The notes: generated by a model not told the origin, from the letters alone. Shown: positions 36,532 through 46,497, counted from the first letter of the stretch. The stretch: DNA of 64,000 nucleotides from an uncultured Brachyspira sp. (GCF_944388875.1 NZ_CALXKQ010000007.1:39849-103848); one strand, 5' to 3'. A program made the numbers and translations.

Positions 36532-39500
36532 ATGGCGAATATAATAAATAATTCTAATAAAAAAGTTTTTGATATATTTAAATCAGATAAAAATAAGATT
36601 GAAGAAATATGTATACTTGCTGGATACTGTTTTTTTAGTGCATTTTATGATATAGCTAACGATGATAAAGCTAGAGAAATATTTTTAAATGCAAAAGTAA
36701 GAATCATTATGGGTATGAATATAGACCCAAAAGTACACCGTATATACATAAACTACTGCAATGAAGAAAGTCCAAAAAGTAATCAGGAAGAAATAAAAGA
36801 TTTTGAAGATTATACTATATATCAATTAAGCCAAAATCCAAAAAATGCTCAGGTACTGCAATTATTTAAAACAAAATGTAAAAACTCAACACTTGAAATC
36901 AGAAGTGCCAAAGAAAAAACCCATGCAAAAGTATATCTGTTAAAACACGCTCAAACACATACATTTGAAAACTTAAGCGGCGATGTAATAATAGGTTCTA
37001 GTAATTTCTCTTCAGCAGGACTTCAAGGTCAAAGAGAAATTAATGTTCATAGTACAGGTATATTTGAAAAAGCATATCAAATTTTTGAAGAAGAATGGAA
37101 AAATAGTCAGAATATATTAAGCATAGAAAATCATGAAGATTTCTTCAATAATGTAGGAATTAAAAATGAAAATACTGAAAACCCAGAATATGAACCGCCT
37201 GATGCTGAAATAAATACAATATACCCTACTCCTTATGAAGTGTATCTAAAAGTAATATACGAATATTTTAATTACATTTCCAATGAAGAATTATTATGCA
37301 GACCTAATGACTATAATTATGTAGATTATAAGTATCAATTAGACGCTGTAAAAAATGCAATCAAAAGCATCATCACATATAATGGTGTTTTGATATCCGA
37401 TGTTGTAGGACTGGGTAAAAGTATAATAGCTTCTACAATAGCAGCAAATCTCCTCAAAATGAAAACCGTTGAAGAAATAATAATTATATCTCCTCCAAAA
37501 ATTATATACTCTTGGGAAAATTATAATTCAGAGTTTAAATTAAATGCTGTAATTAAAAGTTCTGGAAAATTAGATGAAATATATGTATATGTTCAAAATC
37601 ATAGAAAATCAAGACTTATTATTATAGATGAGGCTCATAAATTTGTTAACAACAAAACAGAATCATATAGCCTCATAAAAAATATATGTTCTATGAATAA
37701 AGTTATGCTCCTTACAGCAACACCTATGCATAACACCACATCAGATATATTTTCTTTAATAGATATTTTTGACAGAATGCTCACAACCGACAATAATATA
37801 GGAGAAATAAAATCAAAAATATTAAAAGAAGAAAGATCTTTAAAAATGGATTATAAAAAAGATGATAACAAAGAAGATAACAAGAAAAAGATAAAAAAAA
37901 TATCAAAAGAAATATTAAGTTTAATAAACCCTATCATCATAAGAAGAACTAGAAAAGATTTGCTTGAAGACAAAGAATACAAAGAAGATTTAGAAAAACA
38001 AAATGCACAATTAAATGATGTAGCAAGCCCTCAGCTTCATGATTACAATTTAGGTGATATTTCTCAATTATATGCAGATACATTTGAAAAAATCACTCCG
38101 AATAACAATGATGGAAATACTAATAAAAAAGAAGAAAATACATTATTTAATTATCAAAACAATAATGAAAATAATAGTGAAAAAGAAAACAGAAGCAAAT
38201 TCAAGGCAGTACGTTATGAACCATTAGTATATTTAAGAAGCACCACAATAGAAGAACAGAAAAAATCTATGGAAATAATAGAATATGTATACGGAGAAAA
38301 TATCAATAGAGATTTTGCATCTGTATCATCAAGAAACTTAACCAAATTTATGAAGCATTTGCTTGTAAGGAGATTTGAAAGTTCTATATACGCATTTAAA
38401 AAAAGCATAGACAACATGATAGATAAATATAAAACTATAAAAGATTGGATTGAGAGATCTAATTGTTATCCTATATATAAAAAAGGCGATATGCTTTATA
38501 TAGAAGATTTTTTCTCTAACAATGATATAGATGACAGCAATGATATAGAATATGATAAAATAGAATTAGATTTCACAAAATTAAAGAAAGAACATGAAGA
38601 TTTGAAAATTATAGAAAACGTAAAAGAAGTTTTGGACAATCAATTCTTTGAAGACTTCGATAATGATTTAAAAATACTTAAACAAATACAAAAAGATTGG
38701 AAAAATATAGGAATTGATAAAGATAAAAAATTCCAGAAATTAATAGAAAAATTAAAAAGCTTCAAAAAAGAAAATGATAAAAGAAAAATAATAATATTTA
38801 GCGAGTTCAAAGACACTGCCGATTATCTCTATGAATCTATACAAAAAGATGAAGAATTAAATAATATTTTCAAACCATTAAAATCAACTTCTGAATCAAA
38901 AAATAGAGATATAGTAGCAGACAATTTTGATGCCTCCATAAAAGAAGATAAACAAAAAAACGATTATTTCCTTCTTATAGCAACAGACACATTATCAGAA
39001 GGTATCAATCTTCATAGAGCAGGAGTAATAATAAATTATGATATTCCATACAACCCTACTAGAGTAATACAGAGAGTAGGACGTATAAACAGAATAGGAA
39101 AAAAATTATTCGATAAAATATACATACATAATTTTATACCAAGACTAGAAGCTCAGAAGGATATAAAAAACTGGCAAATTTCAAATTTCAAACTAAATTT
39201 AATAAATGCTATATTTGGAAATGATACTAAAATATTAAAAGATGATGATGAGATTAACTCTTTATTTTCATTAAAAAGAGAAAATGAAATTTTAGCAGAT
39301 GATGATTTGAGTTGGGATACTGAATACAGATCAATTTATAATGAGTTGAAAAATAATGAAAAACTTTTAGAAAAAATCAAATCTATAGAAAACAATATTA
39401 TTATAAGGCGTGAATCAGATTTTGAAGGTTTACTTGAAATAGTTCAAACTGATAATGGAGTTTTTGGATCTTTACTTAAAGGATCAAAAATAGATTTTAA

Positions 39501-39918
39501 TATAGAAAATTTATTCAGAACTTTAAAAGCAAATAAAGAAGAAAAATATCTTTCTCCTAGCGAAAAATTAAAAGGACTTGATGAAGAATTACTAAGAAGA
39601 AAAAATATAAAGAAGCCTAAATCAAAATTAGATATAAATATTAGGTTAAATAAATTCTTTGAAAAATGTTCTAATGAAAAAGAAAAAGATTATACCAAAA
39701 AATTAATAAATATTATTGATAATAATTATTTATCTGACAAAACTATAAAAGAATTATCACAAAAACTAAAATCAAAAGATGGATGCAATATAAACGATTT
39801 GGAAAATATTGTACCTTATGATGAAGTTAATGAAAAATTTAACTATTCCAATAATAATTTGTCGAGCATATATAAAGGATCATATTTAATAGTAAAAGAA
39901 GAATTTAATAAAATATAA
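36532..39918 (+). CDS. PLD-nuclease/SNF2 helicase fusion, probable restriction or defence effector
   Basis: A 1128-residue protein. The N-terminal phospholipase D-like nuclease domain (about residues 1-200) has THAKVYLL (HxK, about 129-136) and GSSNFSSAGLQGQREIN. A superfamily 2 helicase of the SNF2/RapA kind follows, with Walker A DVVGLGKS at about 290-297, IIIDEAHKF at about 363, LLTATPMHN, a long charged insert, and the second RecA lobe with IIFSEFKDTADYL, IATDTLSEGINLH and QRVGRINRIGK. The C-terminal 170 residues are unassigned. Such PLD-helicases occur in DISARM-like and other restriction loci as the effector that acts on unmodified DNA. Pairing with the divergent methyltransferase supports that; the exact system type is not established. 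A TATAAT box lies about 30 bases before the ATG. Confidence 0.8.
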   Translation: MANIINNSNKKVFDIFKSDKNKIEEICILAGYCFFSAFYDIANDDKAREIFLNAKVRIIMGMNIDPKVHRIYINYCNEESPKSNQEEIKDFEDYTIYQLSQNPKNAQVLQLFKTKCKNSTLEIRSAKEKTHAKVYLLKHAQTHTFENLSGDVIIGSSNFSSAGLQGQREINVHSTGIFEKAYQIFEEEWKNSQNILSIENHEDFFNNVGIKNENTENPEYEPPDAEINTIYPTPYEVYLKVIYEYFNYISNEELLCRPNDYNYVDYKYQLDAVKNAIKSIITYNGVLISDVVGLGKSIIASTIAANLLKMKTVEEIIIISPPKIIYSWENYNSEFKLNAVIKSSGKLDEIYVYVQNHRKSRLIIIDEAHKFVNNKTESYSLIKNICSMNKVMLLTATPMHNTTSDIFSLIDIFDRMLTTDNNIGEIKSKILKEERSLKMDYKKDDNKEDNKKKIKKISKEILSLINPIIIRRTRKDLLEDKEYKEDLEKQNAQLNDVASPQLHDYNLGDISQLYADTFEKITPNNNDGNTNKKEENTLFNYQNNNENNSEKENRSKFKAVRYEPLVYLRSTTIEEQKKSMEIIEYVYGENINRDFASVSSRNLTKFMKHLLVRRFESSIYAFKKSIDNMIDKYKTIKDWIERSNCYPIYKKGDMLYIEDFFSNNDIDDSNDIEYDKIELDFTKLKKEHEDLKIIENVKEVLDNQFFEDFDNDLKILKQIQKDWKNIGIDKDKKFQKLIEKLKSFKKENDKRKIIIFSEFKDTADYLYESIQKDEELNNIFKPLKSTSESKNRDIVADNFDASIKEDKQKNDYFLLIATDTLSEGINLHRAGVIINYDIPYNPTRVIQRVGRINRIGKKLFDKIYIHNFIPRLEAQKDIKNWQISNFKLNLINAIFGNDTKILKDDDEINSLFSLKRENEILADDDLSWDTEYRSIYNELKNNEKLLEKIKSIENNIIIRRESDFEGLLEIVQTDNGVFGSLLKGSKIDFNIENLFRTLKANKEEKYLSPSEKLKGLDEELLRRKNIKKPKSKLDINIRLNKFFEKCSNEKEKDYTKKLINIIDNNYLSDKTIKELSQKLKSKDGCNINDLENIVPYDEVNEKFNYSNNNLSSIYKGSYLIVKEEFNKI

Positions 39919-40091
39919 TTTTTATTAAATAATAATATATATAATAGCTATAAAAAATATATAATTAATTTTTGAGTGATTATTACATATAACAAATATA
40001 AGAAATATTTATTTCAACAATTAGGCTTAATTAAATTTTTATATTTATAAAGTTTTTAGATATACTGAAATTTTTTATATTTTGTAAATAT

Positions 40092-40213
40092 ACTATCAAC
40101 TTTTTTGCCGCTTACGCTCTGCGGGCTTCGTCAAAGTTACAAAAAGTGCAATTGCTATAATTTTATATTAAAAACATACATATTAAATATAGTATATAAC
40201 CTATAAAATGCAG
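40092..40213 (+). repeat. Imperfect dispersed repeat, right copy
   Basis: Same order of blocks as 32923-33045 (TATCAACTTTTTTGCCGC ... AAAATGCAG) in the same orientation. An additional GC-richer block, TTACGCTCTGCGGGCTTCGT, sits after GCCGC and is absent from the left copy. Confidence 0.6.
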
Positions 40214-40323
40214 TTCTTAGCAAAGCTATCAGAGTTTATTAAGGATATAGATTATTTAACTAAATACATATAGAGTATCTGGCTGATTACCCAACATTAA
40301 ACAACAAATTAATTAATTTTTAT

Positions 40324-40907
40324 TCAAAACAAATTTTTTAACCACTCAAAACCTTGAATTATAAAAGGTGAAATATTGAAAGTAGCTTGTAATGAAGTTA
40401 ATAATTTAGAATATAAATCAATATAAGCCTTAACATCTTTTTTATTTTTTGCTTCTTCAATCTTTTTTATAGTATCAATAATTTTTTGTTTACTATCATC
40501 ATCAACATTAGAGTTATTTTTTATAATTTTTTCTAAATCTATTAACTCTCTAATATTACTAATATTATTATTTTCATTTGAAACATTATTAGTATTATTA
40601 AAAGTTGGTGAAACATTAATACTTGGATTATTATTAAAAACGGGGTTATTTTCTATTGATATATTTATATTATACAAATCATCTAAATTTTTTATGTTAT
40701 TATTTCTTATTGAATTTAATATCTTTTACCCTTTTGTAGTTAAACGAAGTCTATTATCATTTACAATACTTCCATCAGTAAGAAATCCTATTTTTATATT
40801 TATTAAATTATAGTCTGTTAAAAAAATTAGATTTTTTTTTATTTTACTATCCTCTTTTATATTTTTATTTACATAAGAAAAAAATCATTTAAATTTTCAT
40901 CAATCAT
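40324..40907 (-). pseudogene. Decayed winged-helix-like hypothetical gene
   Basis: The longest open part (40324-40677, 117 codons) has an Asn-rich low-complexity segment and a helical C-terminus (DLEKIIKNNSNVDDDSKQK). Upstream on the same strand the reading continues through a TAA at 40728-40726: IKIGFLTDGSIVNDNRLRLTTKG, stop, KILNSIRNNNIKNLDDLYNI. Further up, frames switch at an A9 run near 40,835 and again near 40,875 before an ATG at 40907 (MIDENLNDFF). The segment FLTDGSIVNDNRLRLTTKG resembles the wing and last strand of a winged-helix DNA-binding domain. At least one nonsense and two frameshift changes mark it as a pseudogene. No close family assigned. Confidence 0.6.
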
Positions 40908-41135
40908 TTTTTAAAATTGTTTTATTATTTCAAATTCTATAATTTTATACTCCTAAATAACTTTAATTTTATTAATTATAAATTCACATAAAAAATTATC
41001 AATCCGCTATATATACCCTAATTAGGTAAACAAGTACTAATAGACAAAGTTATAAATTTAATATAAGTTAATCAGCCTAGATGTGAATAAACAAAGTCCG
41101 TAATGCATGAGATTGTCTAAATAACAACATAAAAA

Positions 41136-41164
41136 TTGACAATTAAAAAATATATTAGTATAAT
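41136..41164 (+). promoter_or_regulatory. Promoter of the ankyrin-like lipoprotein gene
   Basis: TTGACA (41136-41141), 17 bases, TATAAT (41159-41164). Consensus spacing; GGAAAG before the ATG at 41213. Confidence 0.8.
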
Positions 41165-41212
41165 GCCTAAAATATTTTTTATACAATACAAAGAAAGTTA
41201 AAAGGAAAGTTT

Positions 41213-42765
41213 ATGAAAAAAATTATATTAATGGCAGCTTTAAGCATTTTAATAAGCTGTAATAACAAATCTAATAACAATACAAACATAACAATCACTA
41301 ACAATCCCCATCAAAACACAAATCAAATTATAAGTCAGCAAACAACTCCAGAAAGAAAGAAAAAAATAGAATTTAAAAATATATATCCTATCAAACCATA
41401 TACAGAAGAAGAAATTGATGAGATATTATACAAAACTATTGATGCAGAATTGGCAAATTATGGAATATCAGATAATTCCAAAAAAGAAAGAAGAGAAGAA
41501 GAAAAACAAAAAATGCAGAATATTAAAGATTTACTTTTGGAAGGTATAAATAGCAAAGATGAAAATGGAAATAGTATATTTACTCTAATGCAGGAACTTG
41601 ATTATAAAAATTATACTTATAATGATTTAGTAAAATGGCTTGTTGAACATGGTATTAGTTTAGATGATACTGAAATACTAAATTATAATCATACTGATGA
41701 GATTATAGATTATTTATTAGATAGCGGAGTTAATTTTGATTATGAAACAGTATATAATAAAATTGACTTAAAAAATAATAATTATAATTTAATATCAAAA
41801 TTGATTAAAAAGTTAGAATCTGCAGGTTATTATTTTTCTGATATAGATTATAAATTACAAAGCGACTTATTATTTGAATCCATTTTAAATGATAATTTGG
41901 ATTTAGTAATATTATTTTTAAAACTTGGTGCTGATATTAATTCCATAAACAGAATGAGTGATGGTTATGTTGGAACTCCTTTAATGTATAGTGTCTATTA
42001 TGAAAAGTATGATATTATGGATTATTTAAAAGAGAACAATGCTGATATTACTATTCACTGCTTTCAAGATACAGAAGAATTAGAAAGTATTCATACTTAT
42101 GATCGTCATATATCTTTTGTATTGATGGAAAATTTTCCTGTTTTGAGTCCTACAAATTTAATTAATACTGTTATCACTGGAAATAATAATGAAGATTTGA
42201 TGATAAAAATATTAAATAAAATATCTCAAACTTTTAAATATGCAGATACTAGCTATATTTATTCACCTGCCTCACAAAACGAATTTACAAACAATAATGA
42301 AAAATATATTTTAATACAAAGTCGTATATTAAATGAAGAATATGTAGAAAATCTTATATCAATGGAAAAATATGTACATGATTTTGAAGTAAACGATAAA
42401 TATTTTAATTATGTAACCATATGGAAAAGAGATAAAAACGATGAAAATAAAGCACAGTTTATAACAGGCTTTTATCCAATACAAAATGATTATTACTCAC
42501 AAATTTATGATATTGCTTCATCAGGAAATTACATTACAATAGAAGCAATCAATGATGACGGTATATATTATTATATATAATAGAAAATAATGATTTTTAT
42601 TTGGATAAATTTTCTTCTAAGTATGATCTGTCAGATGAGAACGAAGAAAAGCATTATTATAATTACAAAACTGATGCTAGTAAATTTAATCACACAAGCA
42701 GAATAAAACCTATTGATTTAGAAAGAGGTTTCTTTAATAATTTAATAGAAGAATACAATAAATAA
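41213..42765 (+). pseudogene. Ankyrin-repeat-like lipoprotein, C-terminus cut by a frameshift
   Basis: The intact frame (41213-42580, 455 residues) starts with a lipoprotein signal KKIILMAALSILISC, lipidated Cys at about residue 16, then a charged linker and weak ankyrin-type repeats (DEIIDYLLDSGVNFDYETV; DLVILFLKLGADINSINR; YDIMDYLKENNADITI) across about residues 110-285. The C-terminal domain is unassigned. It stops in a TA-rich stretch at 42560-42580, but the adjacent frame continues at once with ENNDFYLDKFSSKYDLSDEN and runs to a stop at 42763-42765, giving about 60 more residues in the same style. Adding one base near 42565-42580 restores a gene of about 517 residues. Either a recent mutation or a sequence error. 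Strong promoter upstream. Confidence 0.65.
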
Positions 42766-42773
42766 AAAATAAT

Positions 42774-42809
42774 AAAGGGCTTTAGTTTTTTAATTAACTA
42801 AAACCCTTT
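42774..42809. terminator. Bidirectional terminator between lipoprotein gene and rpiB
   Basis: AAAGGG and TTTAGTT on the left pair with AACTAAA and CCCTTT on the right (42774-42809), followed by T6 on the plus strand and by TTATT on the minus strand. It lies between two convergent genes. Confidence 0.8.
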
Positions 42810-42840
42810 GTTTTTTATCAATCAATAATGATTTATAAAA

Positions 42841-43290
42841 TTAAATTTCCTCACCGTTCTCTATTTTTGTAAGCAAGTCAACTCTTCTAGCATGCCTTCC
42901 GCCTTCATATTCAGCATCAAGCCATTCTTTTACAATCATCTTAGCCAAATCAACGCCTACTACTCTAGCACCGAAAGCTATTATATTAGAATTATTATGC
43001 TGTTTAGAAAGCTTAGCAGAATAAGGCTCACTGCAAACCGCTGCCCTTATGCCTTTGACTTTATTAGCAGCAAGTGAAATGCCTATACCGGTTCCGCATA
43101 TTAAAACACCGCATTCGCATTCTTTGCTTACAATAGCATCAGCAACTTTTTTTCCATATATTGGATAATCAACGCTTTCTGTGGTATGCGTACCAAAATC
43201 AGTAACATTATGTCCCAATTCTTCTAAATATTTTATTATCTCTTTTTTTAATTCAATAGCTGAATGATCACAGCCTATAGCAATTTTCAT
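42841..43290 (-). CDS. rpiB: Ribose-5-phosphate isomerase B
   Basis: Interconverts ribose 5-phosphate and ribulose 5-phosphate in the pentose phosphate pathway. The LacAB/RpiB family is clear: GCDHSAIELKK at residues 6-16, then the Cys-bearing CGVLICGTGIGISLAANKVKGIRAA and the C-terminal GARVVGVDLAKMIVKEWL and GGRHARRV motifs. 149 residues, usual length. TAAAGGAA-like site before the ATG. Transcribed alone or with the thioesterase gene upstream, 77 bases away. Confidence 0.93.
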   Translation of the reverse strand: MKIAIGCDHSAIELKKEIIKYLEELGHNVTDFGTHTTESVDYPIYGKKVADAIVSKECECGVLICGTGIGISLAANKVKGIRAAVCSEPYSAKLSKQHNNSNIIAFGARVVGVDLAKMIVKEWLDAEYEGGRHARRVDLLTKIENGEEI

Positions 43291-43367
43291 AATTTTTATT
43301 CCTTTATATATTTTTATTTTTTATTAATACAAATAATAATCAATTTACAGTGATAAAGTAAAATCAA

Positions 43368-44081
43368 TTATAGACTATAAGAAAACTCTAATATAGCATA
43401 AGTTTTATTATCTTCACTATCAAACTTTAATAAAACTTTATCATCAATCATAGATTTTTTTACAACAATAATATCATTTAATGCAGCAGGCACTCTGTAC
43501 TCTATTCTTATTCTTCTATAACAATCATCAGCATAATCTATAGCCATATCTATGTATCTTGCATTATTAACATGATTATTATCATCTATACAATATTTTT
43601 TTACTTTAAATCTGTCTATTTCTTTTAATAAACTATTATCAACTCTTATTTTTCTAGGAAGATAATTCATTTCTTGTTTTTTATCAAATTTATAATTTTC
43701 TATAAATGATGAAGGAACTCTAATCAAAGCCCCGCTTGACAAATCTACAAATCCTCCAATAGCATAACAAATAACAAGCTCATTGTCATTTTCATCATAT
43801 ATAACAGTATTTCTATATCCGTAAGCCTCATTACATTCATATACATAAGTACGTACAGTAACTTTATCGCTGTATTTTGGAAGTTTATATATATCTACTT
43901 GTCTTGATACTAAAAACATGCTTATATTATTTTCATTAAAATACTTTGTAAGCTCTATATCAGAATCCAATTGAAAAAAAGAACAATCCTGCATCATATC
44001 AAATATAGATGAAGCTTTTAAAAGTCCGTCTTTATCTATTTGGCTTGTTCCTACTACAGTTTTCATTTCGTACATATACAA
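43368..44081 (-). CDS. Acyl-ACP thioesterase
   Basis: Releases fatty acids from acyl carrier protein. The 237-residue protein has the double hotdog layout of the bacterial acyl-ACP thioesterases: an N-terminal hotdog with VGTSQIDKDGLLKASSIFDMMQDCS and a second one beginning with DDNNHVNNARYIDMA. The latter carries the D-x-N-x-H-x-x-N catalytic pattern (about residues 176-183). In anaerobes such enzymes set membrane fatty-acid supply or make free fatty acids. Chain-length preference cannot be read. On the minus strand upstream of rpiB. Confidence 0.82.
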   Translation of the reverse strand: MYMYEMKTVVGTSQIDKDGLLKASSIFDMMQDCSFFQLDSDIELTKYFNENNISMFLVSRQVDIYKLPKYSDKVTVRTYVYECNEAYGYRNTVIYDENDNELVICYAIGGFVDLSSGALIRVPSSFIENYKFDKKQEMNYLPRKIRVDNSLLKEIDRFKVKKYCIDDNNHVNNARYIDMAIDYADDCYRRIRIEYRVPAALNDIIVVKKSMIDDKVLLKFDSEDNKTYAILEFSYSL

Positions 44082-44310
44082 TAACCTTTTATTATAATTT
44101 TTTAAAATATTATAATACTAAAAATATAATTGTCAAAACCCCACCCTACTTTCTTTAATACCTAAATAATAAATAAAGTTTGATTTATTTTTCTAATAAT
44201 TAAGAAAAAGTATCTAAGATTTTATTAGATTAAATGATTAAGTTACCGCACGATTAGTATTAAGTATAAATAATAAAAATGAAAAAATAGAATAATTTCA
44301 ATAATTAATG

Positions 44311-45027
44311 TCAAACTATAACACCAAGAGTAAGCATTCTTCCTATCTGAACTCCATCACGCCTATATGAATAAAACTCTTTATCATAAGTATTAAGTGA
44401 AGAAATTTCTATATTATCTTCTAAAACACCTAAATTGATTATTTGATCTCTTATTTCCAAACCATTATCAAAATGCCATCTATCATTAATCATAGTTTTA
44501 TTATTAAAATGAACAGCAACCTCTTCCCCAACTTCATAATTTTTTAAAGCTATATAAGGAGCAATATAAACATACATTTTTGAGGGATCCGCATTATATT
44601 CTTTTATCATTAACTCAATCGTTTTAGGCACTATCTTATCACGCGTACCTTTCCAGCTGGAATGAATAGCCCCAATTGATTTTGTCTTATCACAATATAC
44701 AATAACAGGAGCACAATCAGCAGTCTGTACAACTAAAGGTACGTTTTTAAGATTTGTTATTAAAGCATCTGTATTTTCAACAACTTTTTCTCTTCCGCCA
44801 TACATATTAATGTTATTTTCATCTATCTTAACTATATTTACTTGATGAATCTGATGCATAAAAATGGACTTATTTATATCAATGTTAATATATTTAAAAA
44901 ACTCATCTTCTTTTTTTCTTCTATATTCTAAAGTTACATCTTTAGCTTCAATATCTGTTCCCTTAGTAAGTACAGCTATGTATATTTTTTTATTATCATT
45001 TTTGGATGGACAAAAAATATTATTCAT
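44311..45027 (-). CDS. pgeF: PgeF/LACC1-type purine nucleoside phosphorylase or peptidoglycan editing factor
   Basis: Member of the multicopper-oxidase-like YfiH/YlmD/LACC1 family. These proteins act on purine nucleosides, and the E. coli member prevents misincorporation into peptidoglycan precursors. The zinc ligands are seen in MHQIHQVNIV (His), TADCAPVIV (Cys) and GAIHSSWKGT (His), with SYRRDGVQIGRM at the C-terminus. 238 residues, usual. The start overlaps the stop of a small coiled-coil gene by eight bases. Which of the described activities applies here is not determined. Confidence 0.85.
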   Translation of the reverse strand: MNNIFCPSKNDNKKIYIAVLTKGTDIEAKDVTLEYRRKKEDEFFKYINIDINKSIFMHQIHQVNIVKIDENNINMYGGREKVVENTDALITNLKNVPLVVQTADCAPVIVYCDKTKSIGAIHSSWKGTRDKIVPKTIELMIKEYNADPSKMYVYIAPYIALKNYEVGEEVAVHFNNKTMINDRWHFDNGLEIRDQIINLGVLEDNIEISSLNTYDKEFYSYRRDGVQIGRMLTLGVIV

Positions 45028-45256
45028 TCTTTAATCTTTTTATTTCGTCTTCTAATTCCTTAACTTTGGCAGTCAGTTCTTTTGTTTCATTCCTAGAATG
45101 TTCCATAATACTTTCATATAAAGTAAAAAATTTTTTGGCATATTCCAACTTATTTTTTAATTCATTTATTTCTTCTTTATAAACATCTATCTTGGATGAA
45201 AGTAATTTATTATCTTCCTGAAGTTCCAAAATAAGTTCTTTATCACTGTATTCCAC
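45020..45256 (-). CDS. Small coiled-coil protein
   Basis: A 78-residue protein that is Glu/Lys/Leu-rich almost throughout (LILELQEDNKLLSSKIDVYK, then ELTAKVKELEDEIKRLKNE), predicted as a continuous coiled coil. No family assigned; it recalls the size and make-up of ZapB- or cell-division-type coiled coils but nothing specific. The eight-base overlap with pgeF suggests translational coupling. Confidence 0.7.
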   Translation of the reverse strand: MEYSDKELILELQEDNKLLSSKIDVYKEEINELKNKLEYAKKFFTLYESIMEHSRNETKELTAKVKELEDEIKRLKNE

Positions 45257-45342
45257 TTCTGCAAGCCCTCAAATATTTTAATTCATATAATATCTATTAT
45301 GTACATTATCAATCGATTGTCAAGTATAATTACAAAATTATT

Positions 45343-45389
45343 AAAGCAGTAATTATGAAATAAAGTATAAATTCACAATTACTGCAGTA
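45343..45389 (-). terminator. Possible terminator after leuB
   Basis: GCAGTAATT and AATTACTGC flank an A/T-rich loop between the leuB stop and the coiled-coil gene. On the minus strand it is followed by TTTAATAATTTT. Weak by composition; position is its best support. Confidence 0.4.
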
Positions 45390-45408
45390 ATTCAATATAT
45401 AAAAAGAA

Positions 45409-46497
45409 TTATATGTTAGATACTATTATATCTCCCATTTCAGAACATCTTACTTGTTTATACAAATAAGACATCATATTATGTTTAGGCATTATATCAA
45501 GAGTTCTATAACCTTCATCAATAGCCTTATAAACAGCATTTTCTACATCTTCTGCTTCATCATTCATATCAAAAGAATATCTGAACATCATAGCAAGCGA
45601 AAGTATAGTTCCTATAGGATTGGCTAAATCATTTCCTGCAATATCAGGTGCCGAACCATGTATAGGCTCATACATTCCAACAGTTCCGTCAGATAAACTT
45701 GCAGAAGGAGCCATACCTATAGAACCGCTTATAACACTAGCCTCATCAGAAAGTATATCTCCAAACATGTTTTCTGTAACTATAACCCCAAATTGAGAGG
45801 GATTAGCAGCTATCTGCATAGCAGCATTATCAACATACATATCATTATATTTAACATCGCTGTATTCTTTTGCCAAATCATTCATAATTTCACGCCATAA
45901 CTTAGAAGTATGAAGAACATTAGCCTTATCAACAGAAGTTAAAGGTTTTTTAAGTTTTCTAGCCAAATCAAAAGCAACTTTTCCTATTCTTCTTATCTCA
46001 GTTTCTGTATACAGCATAAGATCAGTAGCCTGTCTTACACCATTAACAGTTTCAAATTTATGTTCTCCGAAATAAACTCCTCCTGTAAGCTCCCTAACCA
46101 TAATGAAATCAATCATATCTTTACATATAGCTTCTTTAAGAGGAGAAGCATATTCCAATGATTTTAATATTTTAGTAGGTCTTATATTGGCATAAAGCTT
46201 CATTTCTTTGCGTAGTTTTAATAGTCCTCTCTCAGGTCTGTTTTCAGGAGCAACTTTATCCCATTTAGGACCTCCTACAGAACCTAAAAGAACGGAATCA
46301 GACTTAATACATTTTTCTAAATTTTCATCCGTAAGAGGAACGCCATATTTATCTATGGAACATCCTCCCATATCTACATACTCAAGATTAAATTTATGAG
46401 AATATTTTTCTGCTATTCTATTAAGAACATCAATAGCTTTACCAACTACTTCAGGACCTACTCCATCACCTTTAATAACAACAATATTTTTTTCCAT
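45409..46497 (-). CDS. leuB: 3-isopropylmalate dehydrogenase
   Basis: Third step of leucine synthesis, oxidative decarboxylation of 3-isopropylmalate with NAD. The 362-residue protein has IKGDGVGPEVV at the start, GGPKWDK, the substrate-binding RPERGLLKLRKEMKLYANIRP, the catalytic RELTGGVYFGE and KANVLHTSKLWR, and EPIHGSAPDIAGNDLANP for NAD specificity. Last gene of the leucine cluster, five bases after leuD. Confidence 0.96.
   Translation of the reverse strand: MEKNIVVIKGDGVGPEVVGKAIDVLNRIAEKYSHKFNLEYVDMGGCSIDKYGVPLTDENLEKCIKSDSVLLGSVGGPKWDKVAPENRPERGLLKLRKEMKLYANIRPTKILKSLEYASPLKEAICKDMIDFIMVRELTGGVYFGEHKFETVNGVRQATDLMLYTETEIRRIGKVAFDLARKLKKPLTSVDKANVLHTSKLWREIMNDLAKEYSDVKYNDMYVDNAAMQIAANPSQFGVIVTENMFGDILSDEASVISGSIGMAPSASLSDGTVGMYEPIHGSAPDIAGNDLANPIGTILSLAMMFRYSFDMNDEAEDVENAVYKAIDEGYRTLDIMPKHNMMSYLYKQVRCSEMGDIIVSNI

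Larger units (their letters stand above)
39919..41212. other. Intergenic region with repeat and decayed gene, right side of the defence module
   Basis: About 1.3 kb holding the right copy of the dispersed repeat (40092-40213), a decayed winged-helix-like gene (40324-40907) and the promoter of the next lipoprotein gene (41136-41164). The rest is A/T-rich with no frame I can support. Confidence 0.65.

Noticed and set aside
33183..39918. Naming the methyltransferase/helicase pair as DISARM or BREX
   Set aside because: No DrmA/DrmB, PglZ, BrxC or other hallmark genes are present; only the methylase and the fused PLD-helicase can be supported.
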